Made by a program: the position numbers and the translations under genes | The notes under the pieces: model-generated | Told to the model about the DNA's origin: nothing | What the model saw: the letters and a program-made list of their open reading frames with translations, nothing else | Databases searched by the model: none | NCBI RefSeq assembly: GCF_900142175.1 | Contig: NZ_FQZX01000001.1 | Coordinates: forward strand, 310,001 to 374,000 | DNA: 64,000 bases | DNA from: Maribacter aquivivus | GTDB lineage: Bacteria > Bacteroidota > Bacteroidia > Flavobacteriales > Flavobacteriaceae | Direction: 5' to 3' | In this document: piece by piece, positions 8,954 to 18,651 of the stretch | Position numbering within the stretch: position 1 is the first letter of the stretch | Layout: every line of letters begins with the position of its first letter

Positions 8954-9670
8954 TTATTTAGCTTCGTTCAAAGACCAGTCATAAGAGTAGTAAGATACTT
9001 TTGCATTATCTGGTAATTGTTCTTTTCTATAGGTATTGATAAAATCTACCGTACTTCCTTTTTGTTCAAAATCTCCTTTGTACCACTCAAACAATTGTGA
9101 TATCTGGACTTTATTCTTATTTACTTTTATAAAAGTAGGATTGTTCAATGCCATTACGGTCTGCTTTTGCAACTGATTTTCTAATGCTTTAGGTGTATAA
9201 GCCGAGTTTATTATTGGTGGACATCCTAAACCTGCGCATACCAATACAAAATGAAACCTTGCTTCTGCTGGGAATTTTGCTCTCAGCAAATCATTTTCTA
9301 TTCCGTTTAAGGTTATGGACCTACCTCCTATTTTATGTTTGGTTTTATCAAAAAAACCAGCAACATCTAAAGGAGATTTTAATGGATAGTTTTTTACGAT
9401 ACCATCAATTACAAGTAGGTTATATGCATTGATCCAAAAGGCTTGGTAGGTAGCAGCATCAGTTTCTGATACAGAGATACCTTTTGCAGATTCTAAAATA
9501 GATTTTAGAGCATCTGGATTATTTTTGATATCAGCATACTTAACTTTACCATCAACTACATTAGTTTTAAAAAAGCCATCGCTCTTGTTAAAAAAGGCAG
9601 CTACATCTTGTGCAGATATATTGGTTACTATTAAAAGGAAAAACAAAGTCTGTATTAAAGTTCTTTTCAT
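8954..9670 (-). CDS. Secreted DUF547 protein
   Basis: Signal peptide (LIVTNISAQ), then the DUF547 domain at residues 60-200: AFWINAYNLLVIDGI, SLDVAGFF-like and the conserved block FHFVLVCAGLGCPPI. DUF547 resembles papain-like/transglutaminase folds, and the Cys/His arrangement (CAGLGCPP, HFVLV) is retained, but the substrate is unknown. First gene of a two-gene leftward unit with the outer-membrane protein. It is divergent from the flavin oxidoreductase across a 277-bp gap containing a perfect palindrome. Confidence 0.87.
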   Translation of the reverse strand: MKRTLIQTLFFLLIVTNISAQDVAAFFNKSDGFFKTNVVDGKVKYADIKNNPDALKSILESAKGISVSETDAATYQAFWINAYNLLVIDGIVKNYPLKSPLDVAGFFDKTKHKIGGRSITLNGIENDLLRAKFPAEARFHFVLVCAGLGCPPIINSAYTPKALENQLQKQTVMALNNPTFIKVNKNKVQISQLFEWYKGDFEQKGSTVDFINTYRKEQLPDNAKVSYYSYDWSLNEAK

Positions 9671-9810
9671 CGTATTTTAAATTTATGATCGCTTTTGAGA
9701 TTGTTTAGGTCGTGGCTTTTTTCAAAAACATACACTTTCTAAAAAATATAATTTTTTTTATTTAAAATTTTAAAGCCAATTAAACACTGATTTACTGCAT
9801 GTTACAAATC

Positions 9811-9831
9811 CGTTTTAATTCTATTAAAACG
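9811..9831. promoter_or_regulatory. Perfect 9-bp-arm palindrome between divergent genes
   Basis: CGTTTTAAT (9811-9819), spacer TCT, ATTAAAACG (9823-9831). It sits between the divergent DUF547 gene and the flavin oxidoreductase gene, where an operator for a dimeric regulator would be expected. The regulator is not identifiable here. Confidence 0.5.
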
Positions 9832-9947
9832 CAAACTACGTTTAAAAGTATCACAGAAGTATAACAAGTTTATAATCTTTCTAAATAAAAAGGGTCGTGT
9901 TAAGTTCTTACCTTTATTACCGACACAACCATCAACAAAAGCATTTT

Positions 9948-11294
9948 ATGGATCATATTGTAATTATTGGTAATGGTATTTCTGGGGTTACCCTAGCTAG
10001 GCACATACGTAAGCTATCAGACAAAAGAATCACCATTATTTCTGCAGAAAGTGACTATTTCTTTTCCCGTACCGCATTAATGTATGTTTACATGGGGCAC
10101 ATGAAATTTGAACATACACAACCATACGAAAACTGGTTTTGGAAGAAAAACAGCATCGACCTCGTAAACGGATTTGTAGAAAAAGTAGAAACAGATGCAA
10201 AAAAGCTAGTCTTAAAAGGTGGTTCTTCCATATCATATGATAAGCTAATTATTGCAACAGGTTCTAAACCGAACAAGTTTGGCTGGCCTGGTCAAGATTT
10301 AAAAGGTGTACAAGGTTTGTACTCCAAACAAGATCTAGAGATGCTTGAGAAAAATGCCCCTAATAAAAAGGTTTGTAACCGTGCTGTAATTGTCGGCGGA
10401 GGACTCATAGGTATTGAAATGGCAGAGATGTTGCGTTCTCGCGAAATACCGGTTACTTTTTTGGTTCGCGAAAAGAGCTTTTGGAACGGTGTATTACCTG
10501 CAGGTGAATCTGCAATGATCAACGAACATATTCTAGAACATCATATTGATCTACAGTTAGACACCAATCTTGAGAAAATTATTTCTGATGAAAATGGGCG
10601 TGCAAAAGCAGTAGTCACAGATAAAGGCGAAAACATTGAATGTAATGTGGTGGGTTTAACTGCTGGCGTAACACCAAATATAGATTTTCTAAAAGATTCT
10701 GGTATTGAATTAGGCAGAGGTGTTAAGGTTAATAGATTCTTGGAGACCAACGTAAAAGATGTATTCGCTATTGGCGATTGTGCAGAGCAGCATGAGGGTA
10801 TTGGTAGCAGAAGACCTATTGAAGCTGTTTGGTATACGGGTAGAATGATGGGCGAAGCGCTTGCGCAAACTATTTGTGGCAACCCAAGAGAATACAACCC
10901 TGGTCACTGGTTCAATTCGGCTAAATTTTTAGATGTAGAATACCAAACCTACGGCTGGGTATTTAGCGAACGTAGTAAAAAAGATAATGAACACCATTTT
11001 CATTGGCGCCACGCTTCTGAAAAAATATGTATTACCGTTGCGTTTGACAAAGACAGCCATCAATTTTTAGGTATCAACACCTTTGGCATTCGTATGCGAC
11101 ATGAAATTTTTGACCAATGGTTAACAGAGAACAAGGATATTGACCATGTAATGACCTATTTAAAAGATGCCAATTTCGATCCAGAGTTCTTTAAACTTTA
11201 TGAGGATGAAATTATCGCCAAATACAATGCTGATTTCAATAAAAATATCAGTGCAAAGAAAAAAAACTGGAAACGTATTTTCAGTATCGCCTAA
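9948..11294 (+). CDS. FAD/NAD(P)-dependent oxidoreductase (nitrite/ferredoxin-reductase-like)
   Basis: Two-dinucleotide-binding-domain flavoprotein: FAD site VIIGNGISGVTLAR directly after the start, LIIATGSKPN, NAD site VIVGGGLIGIEMAEML near residue 145, and the late FAD motif VFAIGDCAE near 265. The C-terminal third is unusual for simple ferredoxin reductases. I chose the ATG at 9948 because the Rossmann motif begins four residues later; a GTG at 9897 would add 17 unrelated residues. Followed 29 bp downstream by a membrane polyferredoxin, so it probably passes electrons between NAD(P)H and that protein. The physiological acceptor is not evident. Confidence 0.88.
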   Translation: MDHIVIIGNGISGVTLARHIRKLSDKRITIISAESDYFFSRTALMYVYMGHMKFEHTQPYENWFWKKNSIDLVNGFVEKVETDAKKLVLKGGSSISYDKLIIATGSKPNKFGWPGQDLKGVQGLYSKQDLEMLEKNAPNKKVCNRAVIVGGGLIGIEMAEMLRSREIPVTFLVREKSFWNGVLPAGESAMINEHILEHHIDLQLDTNLEKIISDENGRAKAVVTDKGENIECNVVGLTAGVTPNIDFLKDSGIELGRGVKVNRFLETNVKDVFAIGDCAEQHEGIGSRRPIEAVWYTGRMMGEALAQTICGNPREYNPGHWFNSAKFLDVEYQTYGWVFSERSKKDNEHHFHWRHASEKICITVAFDKDSHQFLGINTFGIRMRHEIFDQWLTENKDIDHVMTYLKDANFDPEFFKLYEDEIIAKYNADFNKNISAKKKNWKRIFSIA

Positions 11295-11323
11295 CTAAAT
11301 AACAATCACAAACAACACCTACT

Positions 11324-12907
11324 ATGGGTAATTTTGACAGAAGTATGTCACTTGCGGGAGAACCGCCTAAAGCATTAAATACAGGCCAAAAATTGGCAGT
11401 AGTAACAGGAATGATCGGTTTAGGCATTCTCATATTACAATTGTTCAATTTAAACCTAGGCAATACTGCGCTATGGTTAACGGTTTCCATTGTTGCCATT
11501 TTCACGGGAATCATCTGGTTTTCCCAAGCTGCATACGCACACAAACACAAGGGTATTAAAAATGATGGTGTTTGGTTTAAATCTATTTCTAGCCGTGGCG
11601 TACTTGCCTGGATGGGAGGTATTGCCTTAACAGGGTTTTACATTGTGCTCTATTTTTATCCGCAGTATTTAGGTCTGGTAAAAGATGGTGATAACACTGG
11701 CTTAATTGCATTATTTGATCCATTAAGTAAAGGACTTAGTGGTAACCCTGCCAGCCAATGGTTCGTTTACGGTACTATGTATACCGTTGCTATTTTGGCT
11801 TTTGGCGCTAAATTCATTTGGAAATATCGTCATAATAAATATGAGCAATTGAGAACGGTTAGTGTTATGTTTTTTCAAACTGCATTTGCCTTTTTCATAC
11901 CAGAAATCATGGCTCGATTAAATGGCGATTTACCATATTATGACCTTAAGAATATGTGGCCGTTAAACTATTACAACTTTGAACGTTACCGTATTAATGG
12001 GTTCATAGATTCTGGTAGTGTTGGTATGACGATGTTATTTTTCGGTATCATATCCATCTTTGTGATTTCTCCTTTTTTAACCTATAAATACGGTAAACGT
12101 TGGTATTGCTCTTGGGTTTGTGGTTGCGGCGGATTGGCTGAGACTGCAGGAGATTCTTTTCGTCAGTTAAGCGACAAATCTAAATTTGCTTGGAAAGTAG
12201 AGCGTTGGGTAGTACACAGTGTGGTAGTATTCGTAACCTTAATGACTACAGCAGTTATTTACTCATATTTAGGAAATGACAGTAGTAAATACTGGTTAAC
12301 AAAAACAATGTTCATCTCTGGTGTAGCAGTTATTTTGACTGCAGTTTTTGCATGGGTAATGATTTATAAAAGAGAAGAATTGGCGAAAGATGCCAAATAT
12401 GGTGCTATCGGCTACTTCACCATTATCGTTGTATTAATAGGAATGCACTTTTTTAGTGACTCAGCAAACATATTCATTTTCAAAGCAGAAACATTAAGAA
12501 CCACTTATAGCTTTTTAATTGGTAGTATATTTTCTGGCGTTATTGGAACAGGATTCTACCCTATTTTAGGTAATCGTGTTTGGTGCAGATTTGGGTGCCC
12601 AATGGCAGCCATGTTAGGTTTTCAACAACGTATGTTCTCTAAATTTAGAATTACCACCAATGGTGGTCAATGCATTTCTTGTGGTAACTGTTCTACTTAT
12701 TGTGAAATGGGTATCGATGTTCGTGCCTATGCTCAAAAAGGAGAAAATATTGTACGTTCTAGTTGTGTAGGCTGTGGTATTTGTTCTGCGGTTTGCCCAA
12801 GAGGAGTTTTAAAATTAGAAAACGGACCAGAAAAAGGACGTATTAATTCTCAAGATGTTTTATTAGGTAACGATGTTGATTTAATGGATTTAGTGAATAA
12901 AAAATAG
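11324..12907 (+). CDS. NapH/CcoG-like membrane polyferredoxin (4Fe-4S)
   Basis: 527 aa with about nine predicted membrane helices. Two membrane-edge cysteine motifs, WYCSWVCGCGG near residue 262 and WCRFGCP near 422, are typical of NapH/NosR/CcoG-type proteins. C-terminal two [4Fe-4S] clusters are given by CISCGNCSTYC and CVGCGICSAVC followed by a Pro. Predicted role is to carry electrons across or along the inner membrane, fed by the flavoprotein encoded immediately upstream. No nap, nos or cco genes are adjacent, so the terminal acceptor is unknown; a maturation or reductive-repair role is possible. Confidence 0.85.
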   Translation: MGNFDRSMSLAGEPPKALNTGQKLAVVTGMIGLGILILQLFNLNLGNTALWLTVSIVAIFTGIIWFSQAAYAHKHKGIKNDGVWFKSISSRGVLAWMGGIALTGFYIVLYFYPQYLGLVKDGDNTGLIALFDPLSKGLSGNPASQWFVYGTMYTVAILAFGAKFIWKYRHNKYEQLRTVSVMFFQTAFAFFIPEIMARLNGDLPYYDLKNMWPLNYYNFERYRINGFIDSGSVGMTMLFFGIISIFVISPFLTYKYGKRWYCSWVCGCGGLAETAGDSFRQLSDKSKFAWKVERWVVHSVVVFVTLMTTAVIYSYLGNDSSKYWLTKTMFISGVAVILTAVFAWVMIYKREELAKDAKYGAIGYFTIIVVLIGMHFFSDSANIFIFKAETLRTTYSFLIGSIFSGVIGTGFYPILGNRVWCRFGCPMAAMLGFQQRMFSKFRITTNGGQCISCGNCSTYCEMGIDVRAYAQKGENIVRSSCVGCGICSAVCPRGVLKLENGPEKGRINSQDVLLGNDVDLMDLVNKK

Positions 12908-12993
12908 ATCTCATTTCTAAAATGAAATATGTTATTTTTTTGCATTGTGATTCTTATACTCACTTGAACTAAAATTATATAACAGGAAAAATT

Positions 12994-13027
12994 TCATGAA
13001 AGACTGGTTTTTACTAATCTTTCATGA
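12994..13027. promoter_or_regulatory. 10-bp inverted repeat upstream of the GH78-like gene
   Basis: TCATGAAAGA (12994-13003) and TCTTTCATGA (13018-13027) are perfect reverse complements separated by 14 bp, 35 bp before the start codon. It could be an operator or an RNA hairpin in the leader; no T run follows, so a terminator is unlikely. Confidence 0.45.
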
Positions 13028-13062
13028 TCTTTACAACCTACTAACACCAACCAATACATTAG

Positions 13063-15468
13063 ATGAATCGCTTTTTAATCCTCTTACTTTTAGTATCAAT
13101 TTCGGCTCAATCGCAAACGGAACTTAATTATCCTGAAGTTGTTTATGGCAAAGAAAATATAAGTGCCAGCTGGGTAAGCCACCCAGATACTAAAGGCGGC
13201 GAAGACACAGCCGTGTTGTTTCGTAACACCTTTGAAGTAGCAAATTCCAAAGCTGATTTTATTATCAATATTTCTGCAGACAACCATTACTACCTTTATG
13301 TAAACGGTCAGTTTATTACTCACGGACCTCAGTTGAGCGACATTCAACATTACAAATTCGAAACCTTAAATCTTAAAAATCACCTAAACCAAGGGAAAAA
13401 TATTATTGCGGTTAAGGTGATTAATTTTGGTAAAAGAAGATTTTTAGGCATGCAGTCCATTTTTACTAGTTTAATGGTGAATGGCGTTTCTGAAAACGCC
13501 AAAATCATTAATACCACCGGGTTCAATGACACTTGGGTAAGCGCCATTGACGAATCTTACAAAGCGAACGAAGTAGTTTGGAGAGGCGACGGTGAAAAGG
13601 CTATCGTTGGCGGCTTTTATGCCAACAACCCTACTGATATCGTTAATATGAACAACTACCCTACGCATTGGGAAACGTTAGATTTTGATGATAAAGATTG
13701 GAAAAAAGTAGAGTTCTTTGAGAATGCAAGCAGTATGGGCGGCTCTATTGCTTATTTATTAGAACCTCGTAATTTACCTTTACTTTCTTGGGACGAAGAA
13801 AGAATTGCAAGTATCGTTCGTTCATCAAAACCTATTAAAACTGAGTTTCCGGTATTAGGCACTTTGACACTTGCTCCTAATACAAAAACTACTTTTCTTT
13901 TAGATCAGCAGTATGTTACCAACGGATTCCCAGAATTGATTTTCAGCAAAGGGAAATCGGCTACTATAATCATTAAATATGCTGAGAACCTTTTTGGTGC
14001 CAATAATGAAAAAGGGGATCGTAATGACTTGGAGAACAAAAAGCTTCTAGGCTATTACGATGAAATTATTTCTAACGGAAAAGATGCCCAAAAATTCATT
14101 CCGAATTGGATGCGTACATTCCGGTTTATTGAGTTTGAAATTGAAACTAAAGACCAAGAACTTGTTCTTGAAAATTTCGTAAACCACAGGTCTAGAACTA
14201 CCATACCATCTATTGCAAAATTCACTTCAGACGATGACATGTATAATGACATTTTTGACATCTGTAAACGTACTATTGATATCTGTACACAAGATTACTT
14301 TTTAAGTGATGCCTATTATGAAACCATGCAGTATGTAGGCGATACAAAAATACAAGGCTTAATCTGGGAAACTTTAAGCGGTAATGCCGAACATACCAAA
14401 AATGCGATTCGCCAGTTTGACCATTCTAGAGATTCTGACGGAAACATCTTAGGTGCTTATCCGCTTCGTTCTACATTTATTTACCCTACGTATTCTTTGG
14501 TCTGGGTAGATATGATTGCCGATCAGTACAATACCTCTGGTGATAAAGAATTTATAAAAACCTACAAAGATGGCATTATTAATACCCTAGCGGGATTTGA
14601 AAAGAATATGAACGACCTTAATTTGGTCAACAAAACACCATACCGTTATTTTATAGATTGGTACACCGGACCAAATAACGGAAGCGGAACCGCTACTAAA
14701 AACGACGGACTCAACTCTGCCGTAGTTAGTTTACATTATGTGCATGCGCTACAAAACGCTTCTCGCCTTTTCAGTGAAATTGGTGATGAGCGGACTGCTA
14801 GCAACTATAAAAATCGTGCGGACGAAATTATTACATCGGTATACAAATTGTGCTATGATACCGATAGAAGTCTTTTTGCCGAAAGACCCGATAAAACCAT
14901 TTATGATCAGCATACCAATATCATGGCAATATTAACAGATGCCATACCAGAGAATCAACAGCGTGCGCTTTTAGATAAAATTCTAAACGAAGAAGATTTA
15001 TTACAAGCCACTTACTACTACCGTTTTTATCTATTTGAAGCGATTAAAAAAGTAGGCGCTCCAGAATTATTCGATGTTGCCCAAGAACCATGGGAGCAAA
15101 TGATAGATGACCACATGACTACTACTTTAGAGCGTTTTGAAAGTGTAGAGAAACCAACAAGATCAGAGGTACACCCGTGGAGTGCATCGCCCGCATATTT
15201 TTATTTTAATTATTTGGCAGGCATCCGCTCTGTAAAGAATGATTTTGAAGAGGTAGAAATAGCTCCGGCATTTGGCAAACTAAATCAGATAGCAGGTCTA
15301 CTTCCTACATCAAAAGGAAATATTGAATTTGAATTAAAAAGAAACAAACATAAATTATCCGCAGAAATAACCCTTCCTACAACCATAAAAGGAAAAATAG
15401 TTTGGCAAGGAACAGTGGTTAATCTAAAAGCAGGAAAGAATACATATACCCTAAAAAGCTCTAAATAA
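13063..15468 (+). CDS. GH78-like alpha-L-rhamnosidase family protein, secreted
   Basis: Signal peptide (VSISAQSQ), an N-terminal carbohydrate-binding-like beta domain (residues 35-160; DNHYYLYVNGQFI), a further beta-sandwich, an (alpha/alpha)6 catalytic domain from about 390 (SDAYYETMQYVGDTKIQG in place of the common CPQRxxxGWTGD block) and the C-terminal beta domain with HPWSASPAYFYFNYLAGI. This is the domain order of GH78 rhamnosidases, 801 aa. The Asp/Glu-rich block is retained, so activity is plausible, but the divergent motif leaves the exact substrate open. Leads a run with a MORN-like protein and two glycosyltransferases; there are no SusC/D genes. Confidence 0.8.
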   Translation: MNRFLILLLLVSISAQSQTELNYPEVVYGKENISASWVSHPDTKGGEDTAVLFRNTFEVANSKADFIINISADNHYYLYVNGQFITHGPQLSDIQHYKFETLNLKNHLNQGKNIIAVKVINFGKRRFLGMQSIFTSLMVNGVSENAKIINTTGFNDTWVSAIDESYKANEVVWRGDGEKAIVGGFYANNPTDIVNMNNYPTHWETLDFDDKDWKKVEFFENASSMGGSIAYLLEPRNLPLLSWDEERIASIVRSSKPIKTEFPVLGTLTLAPNTKTTFLLDQQYVTNGFPELIFSKGKSATIIIKYAENLFGANNEKGDRNDLENKKLLGYYDEIISNGKDAQKFIPNWMRTFRFIEFEIETKDQELVLENFVNHRSRTTIPSIAKFTSDDDMYNDIFDICKRTIDICTQDYFLSDAYYETMQYVGDTKIQGLIWETLSGNAEHTKNAIRQFDHSRDSDGNILGAYPLRSTFIYPTYSLVWVDMIADQYNTSGDKEFIKTYKDGIINTLAGFEKNMNDLNLVNKTPYRYFIDWYTGPNNGSGTATKNDGLNSAVVSLHYVHALQNASRLFSEIGDERTASNYKNRADEIITSVYKLCYDTDRSLFAERPDKTIYDQHTNIMAILTDAIPENQQRALLDKILNEEDLLQATYYYRFYLFEAIKKVGAPELFDVAQEPWEQMIDDHMTTTLERFESVEKPTRSEVHPWSASPAYFYFNYLAGIRSVKNDFEEVEIAPAFGKLNQIAGLLPTSKGNIEFELKRNKHKLSAEITLPTTIKGKIVWQGTVVNLKAGKNTYTLKSSK

Positions 15469-15523
15469 TATGGCATTTTCGGTACCTGTTTCAATAAAGC
15501 AATGAACTTGAAATATTAAAAAA

Positions 15524-16015
15524 ATGAAGCTATTTAAACTTTTTTCCGCCGCTCTTATTTGCTTAGGACTGTTAGCTTTTATAAATCCTGAAGACAAACG
15601 TTACGAGCGCACTTATTACGATGACGGAACTTTAGAAAGTGAAGGCTGGATTCGCTATAGCACAAAAACAGATTATTGGACCTTCTACCACCCAAACGGT
15701 CATAAGTCTGAGCAGGGTTTTTACGCTTATGGCAAAAAAGAGAAATATTGGTTCTTCTTTAGCGAAGACCGTATTAGAACCAAAGAGGGGAAATTCGTTG
15801 AAAATAAAGAAATAGGTTGGTGGTTGTTTTACGACAAAAAGGGACGTGTAAACCACAAATGCCAGTTGACAAAAGGAATTAAAGACGGATATTGCCTAAA
15901 ATACAAGGATACAAAATTGATATCTGCAGAGAAATATAGCAATGGTGAAAAAGTAAAAGAATGGACCTCTTTTCGCGCTTTTACCAGTGAAAATAGTTTA
16001 TCAGATTTAAAATAA
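15524..16015 (+). CDS. Secreted MORN/YwqK-like repeat protein
   Basis: Short hydrophobic N-terminus (LICLGLLAFI) followed by about six 20-23-residue repeats of the type YYDDGTLESEGWI ... YHPNGHKSEQGFY ... FYDKKGRVNHKC, the pattern of MORN-variant (YwqK) proteins. Such proteins are often exported and of unknown role. The stop overlaps the next start (TAATG), so it is coupled to the GT2 gene. 163 aa. Confidence 0.75.
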   Translation: MKLFKLFSAALICLGLLAFINPEDKRYERTYYDDGTLESEGWIRYSTKTDYWTFYHPNGHKSEQGFYAYGKKEKYWFFFSEDRIRTKEGKFVENKEIGWWLFYDKKGRVNHKCQLTKGIKDGYCLKYKDTKLISAEKYSNGEKVKEWTSFRAFTSENSLSDLK

Positions 16016-16704
16016 TGACAGACATTAAAGTAATTATACCAGCTTTTAACGAAGCAGAATCCATTGCACATGTCATCAACGAGCTTCCTAAAACGGTTTC
16101 TGAGGTAATTGTTGTGAACAATAATTCTACCGACGATACCGTAAAAAATGCAAAAGCTGCAGGGGCTACAGTACTTACCGAGACTAGAAAAGGTTATGGT
16201 TATGCCTGCCTTAAAGGGTTAGACTATGTTGCTTCAAAATCTAAACAACCCAACATTATTGCATTTATTGATGGAGACTATTCTGACTACCCAGAAGAGC
16301 TAGATAAGCTAGTTGCGCCTATTTTAGAAGATGACATTGATTTTGTGGTCGGTGCCAGAACTAAAAACTTACGAGAAGAAGGTTCAATGACGCCGCAACA
16401 GATTTTTGGTAACTGGTTAGCGACATTTTTAATGCGATTATTTTTTGGCGCAAAATTTACGGATTTAGGTCCTTTTAGAGCAATTAAATACGAAAAGCTC
16501 AAGGAATTGAATATGGAAGACAAAACTTATGGATGGACGGTTGAGATGCAACTGAAAATACTTAAGAAAAAAATGACATATATCGAAGTACCAGTACGTT
16601 ACAAACGAAGAATTGGCATCTCTAAAGTATCAGGAACCGTAAAAGGTAGTATATTTGCAGGCATAAAAATTTTGGGGTGGATCTTCAAATACAGTATTAA
16701 ATAA
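16015..16704 (+). CDS. Family 2 glycosyltransferase (dolichyl-phosphate-mannose-synthase-like)
   Basis: Cytosolic GT-A enzyme: VIIPAFNEAESIAHV at residues 6-20, VVNNNSTDDT, the IAFIDGDYSDYPEE metal-binding Asp block and the ERRIGxSKVSGT-like C-terminal block (KRRIGISKVSGT). It matches polyprenyl-phosphate/DPM1-like GT2 proteins of 230 aa without membrane helices. Coupled to the gene before (1-bp overlap) and lies 1 bp before the processive GT2 gene, so the two likely build the same glycan or glycolipid. Confidence 0.9.
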   Translation: MTDIKVIIPAFNEAESIAHVINELPKTVSEVIVVNNNSTDDTVKNAKAAGATVLTETRKGYGYACLKGLDYVASKSKQPNIIAFIDGDYSDYPEELDKLVAPILEDDIDFVVGARTKNLREEGSMTPQQIFGNWLATFLMRLFFGAKFTDLGPFRAIKYEKLKELNMEDKTYGWTVEMQLKILKKKMTYIEVPVRYKRRIGISKVSGTVKGSIFAGIKILGWIFKYSIK

Positions 16705-16705
16705 T

Positions 16706-18190
16706 ATGGCACTAGCTTTAGCTTATTTTATTATCATAATTTATAGTATTTCATTACTATTAATTTTCTTTTATAGCTTGGCGCAGCTGAATCTGCTAAT
16801 CAACTACTTATCTCAAAAAAGACAGAACCAAACAGCACCAAAATTTAATCTGTTAGACCCAAAAGAAATTCCGTTCGTAACCATTCAGCTTCCTGTATTC
16901 AACGAGGAGTATGTTATGGATCGCTTGTTAGAAAACATCGCTAAAATAGAATACCCTAAAAGTAAATTAGAGATTCAGGTATTAGATGACTCTACAGATG
17001 AGACCGTTATTACTACCGCTGCTACTGTTGCAAAATTACAAGAGACCGGTTTAGATATTCAACATATTACAAGAACTGATCGTTCTGGTTTTAAAGCAGG
17101 AGCATTAAAAGAAGGCCTTAAAGTAGCAAAAGGAGAGTTTATCGCCATTTTTGATGCCGATTTTCTACCTGCATCAGATTGGTTGAAGAAAACAGTTATC
17201 TATTTTAAAGATGAAGAAATAGGTGTAGTACAAACCCGTTGGGGGCACTTGAACCGCGACTATTCTACTTTAACCAAAATACAGGCATTTGCCTTAGATG
17301 CGCATTTTACTTTAGAACAAGTTGGGCGTAATAGCAAAGGACATTTCATCAACTTTAACGGTACCGCAGGTATTTGGCGTAAAGAATGTATTATAGATGC
17401 CGGTAACTGGGAAGGCGATACACTTACAGAAGATCTTGACCTTAGCTACCGTGCACAATTAAAAGACTGGAAATTCAAGTATTTAGAAAATGTAGAGACT
17501 CCTGCAGAACTTCCTGTTGTTATTAGTGCCGCACGTTCTCAACAATTTCGTTGGAACAAAGGTGGTGCAGAGAACTTTAGAAAAACTGTTTGGAGCGTTG
17601 TAACCGCAAAGAATATATCTTTTAAAACGAAGTTTCATGGGGTAATGCATTTACTGAACAGTTCAATGTTCTTATGCGTTTTCTTAGTAGCATTGTTAAG
17701 TATACCATCACTTTATATCAAGAACACTTACGGTCATTTAGACTGGGTATTCTCTCTATTAAGCTTGTTCACCGTAAGTACAATCATCTTATTCGTTTGC
17801 TATTGGTTTACTTACAAGAGTATACAAGGTAGCGGCTTTAACAACTTTGTAGATTACATACGTATCTTTTTTACCTTTTTCTCTGTTGCCTTAGGTTTCT
17901 CATTACATAATACCATTGCAGTAATTGAAGGTCATATGGGTAAAAGAAGTGAATTTGTGCGTACGCCAAAATTCAATATTAGTACCATAAAGCAAAGCTG
18001 GAAAGGTAACAAGTACTTGGCTAAAAAATTATCTCCAAATATGATCTTAGAATTTGCCTTAATGATTTATTTCATGTTTGGTATGTACAGCGCAATACCA
18101 TTAAATGATTTTGGACTGTTTCCGTTTCACTTTATGCTATTCTTGGGCTTTGGGTTTGTTTTCTTTAAATCATTGACCTCAAGAGCGTAA
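16706..18190 (+). CDS. Processive membrane glycosyltransferase, family 2 (cellulose-synthase-like)
   Basis: 494 aa. A membrane helix at residues 5-30 is followed by the catalytic domain carrying the D,D,D,QxxRW set: VLDDSTDET, IFDADFLP, TEDLDLSYR and QQFRWNKGGAEN. Four or so C-terminal helices follow (residues 310-490). This is the layout of CsbB/BgsA-like and cellulose-synthase-like enzymes that add sugars to a lipid or polysaccharide at the inner membrane. It ends 23 bp before a strong terminator, so it is the last gene of the 13063-18190 run. Product unknown. Confidence 0.88.
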   Translation: MALALAYFIIIIYSISLLLIFFYSLAQLNLLINYLSQKRQNQTAPKFNLLDPKEIPFVTIQLPVFNEEYVMDRLLENIAKIEYPKSKLEIQVLDDSTDETVITTAATVAKLQETGLDIQHITRTDRSGFKAGALKEGLKVAKGEFIAIFDADFLPASDWLKKTVIYFKDEEIGVVQTRWGHLNRDYSTLTKIQAFALDAHFTLEQVGRNSKGHFINFNGTAGIWRKECIIDAGNWEGDTLTEDLDLSYRAQLKDWKFKYLENVETPAELPVVISAARSQQFRWNKGGAENFRKTVWSVVTAKNISFKTKFHGVMHLLNSSMFLCVFLVALLSIPSLYIKNTYGHLDWVFSLLSLFTVSTIILFVCYWFTYKSIQGSGFNNFVDYIRIFFTFFSVALGFSLHNTIAVIEGHMGKRSEFVRTPKFNISTIKQSWKGNKYLAKKLSPNMILEFALMIYFMFGMYSAIPLNDFGLFPFHFMLFLGFGFVFFKSLTSRA

Positions 18191-18213
18191 AATAGTTTTA
18201 AACAATATATTAC

Positions 18214-18246
18214 AAAGGGATAGCCAATTGGTTGTCCCTTTTTTTA
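18214..18246 (+). terminator. Rho-independent terminator after the glycosyltransferase operon
   Basis: Twelve-pair stem AAAGGGATAGCC (18214-18225) / GGTTGTCCCTTT (18230-18241, with G-U pairs), loop AATT, then a T run. Confidence 0.9.
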
Positions 18247-18265
18247 TGTTAAATCATCTTATTGA

Positions 18266-18637
18266 TTAATCATTCATATAATCTTGCCATTGTACGATTA
18301 GATACTTCTGCACTCCGTTTCTATTCATACTTAAAAATCCAAAATCATAACAAAATAAATAAAGCTCCCCTTTCTTCGTTTTCCAATAATGCGTAAAATA
18401 TTTAGGATTAAATCCGTCGTTTAAGAGAACCGTACTTCTAATGGTAGTAAAACCAGATTTATTAAACTTTTTTAAAAGCCTTCTATTTTTTTTCAACTGC
18501 TTGTCTACACTTAGATAAAAAACTTCTTGTTTTTGAATCTTTTCATATTGATGAATGGATTTACATTTTGCAGAACAAAATTTCTTATCGGATCTTCCGA
18601 CAACTTCAATATTGCACTCTGGACATCTTTTTTTCAT
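18266..18637 (-). CDS. Small zinc-finger protein, function unknown
   Basis: N-terminal CPEC ... CSAKC (residues 4-28) is a four-Cys zinc ribbon like those of DUF2116 proteins. The remaining 90 residues are basic and aromatic (NRRLLKKFNKSGF, KYFTHYWKTKKGELY). I do not recognise the C-terminal part. Divergent from the recombinase gene, with a palindrome between them. 123 aa. Confidence 0.72.
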   Translation of the reverse strand: MKKRCPECNIEVVGRSDKKFCSAKCKSIHQYEKIQKQEVFYLSVDKQLKKNRRLLKKFNKSGFTTIRSTVLLNDGFNPKYFTHYWKTKKGELYLFCYDFGFLSMNRNGVQKYLIVQWQDYMND

Positions 18638-18651
18638 AAACGAATGTAAAC

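Noticed and set aside
1100..15468. GH32 and GH78-like genes considered as polysaccharide utilization loci
   Set aside because: No SusC/SusD pair, sulfatase or regulator lies next to either, so a PUL label is unsupported.
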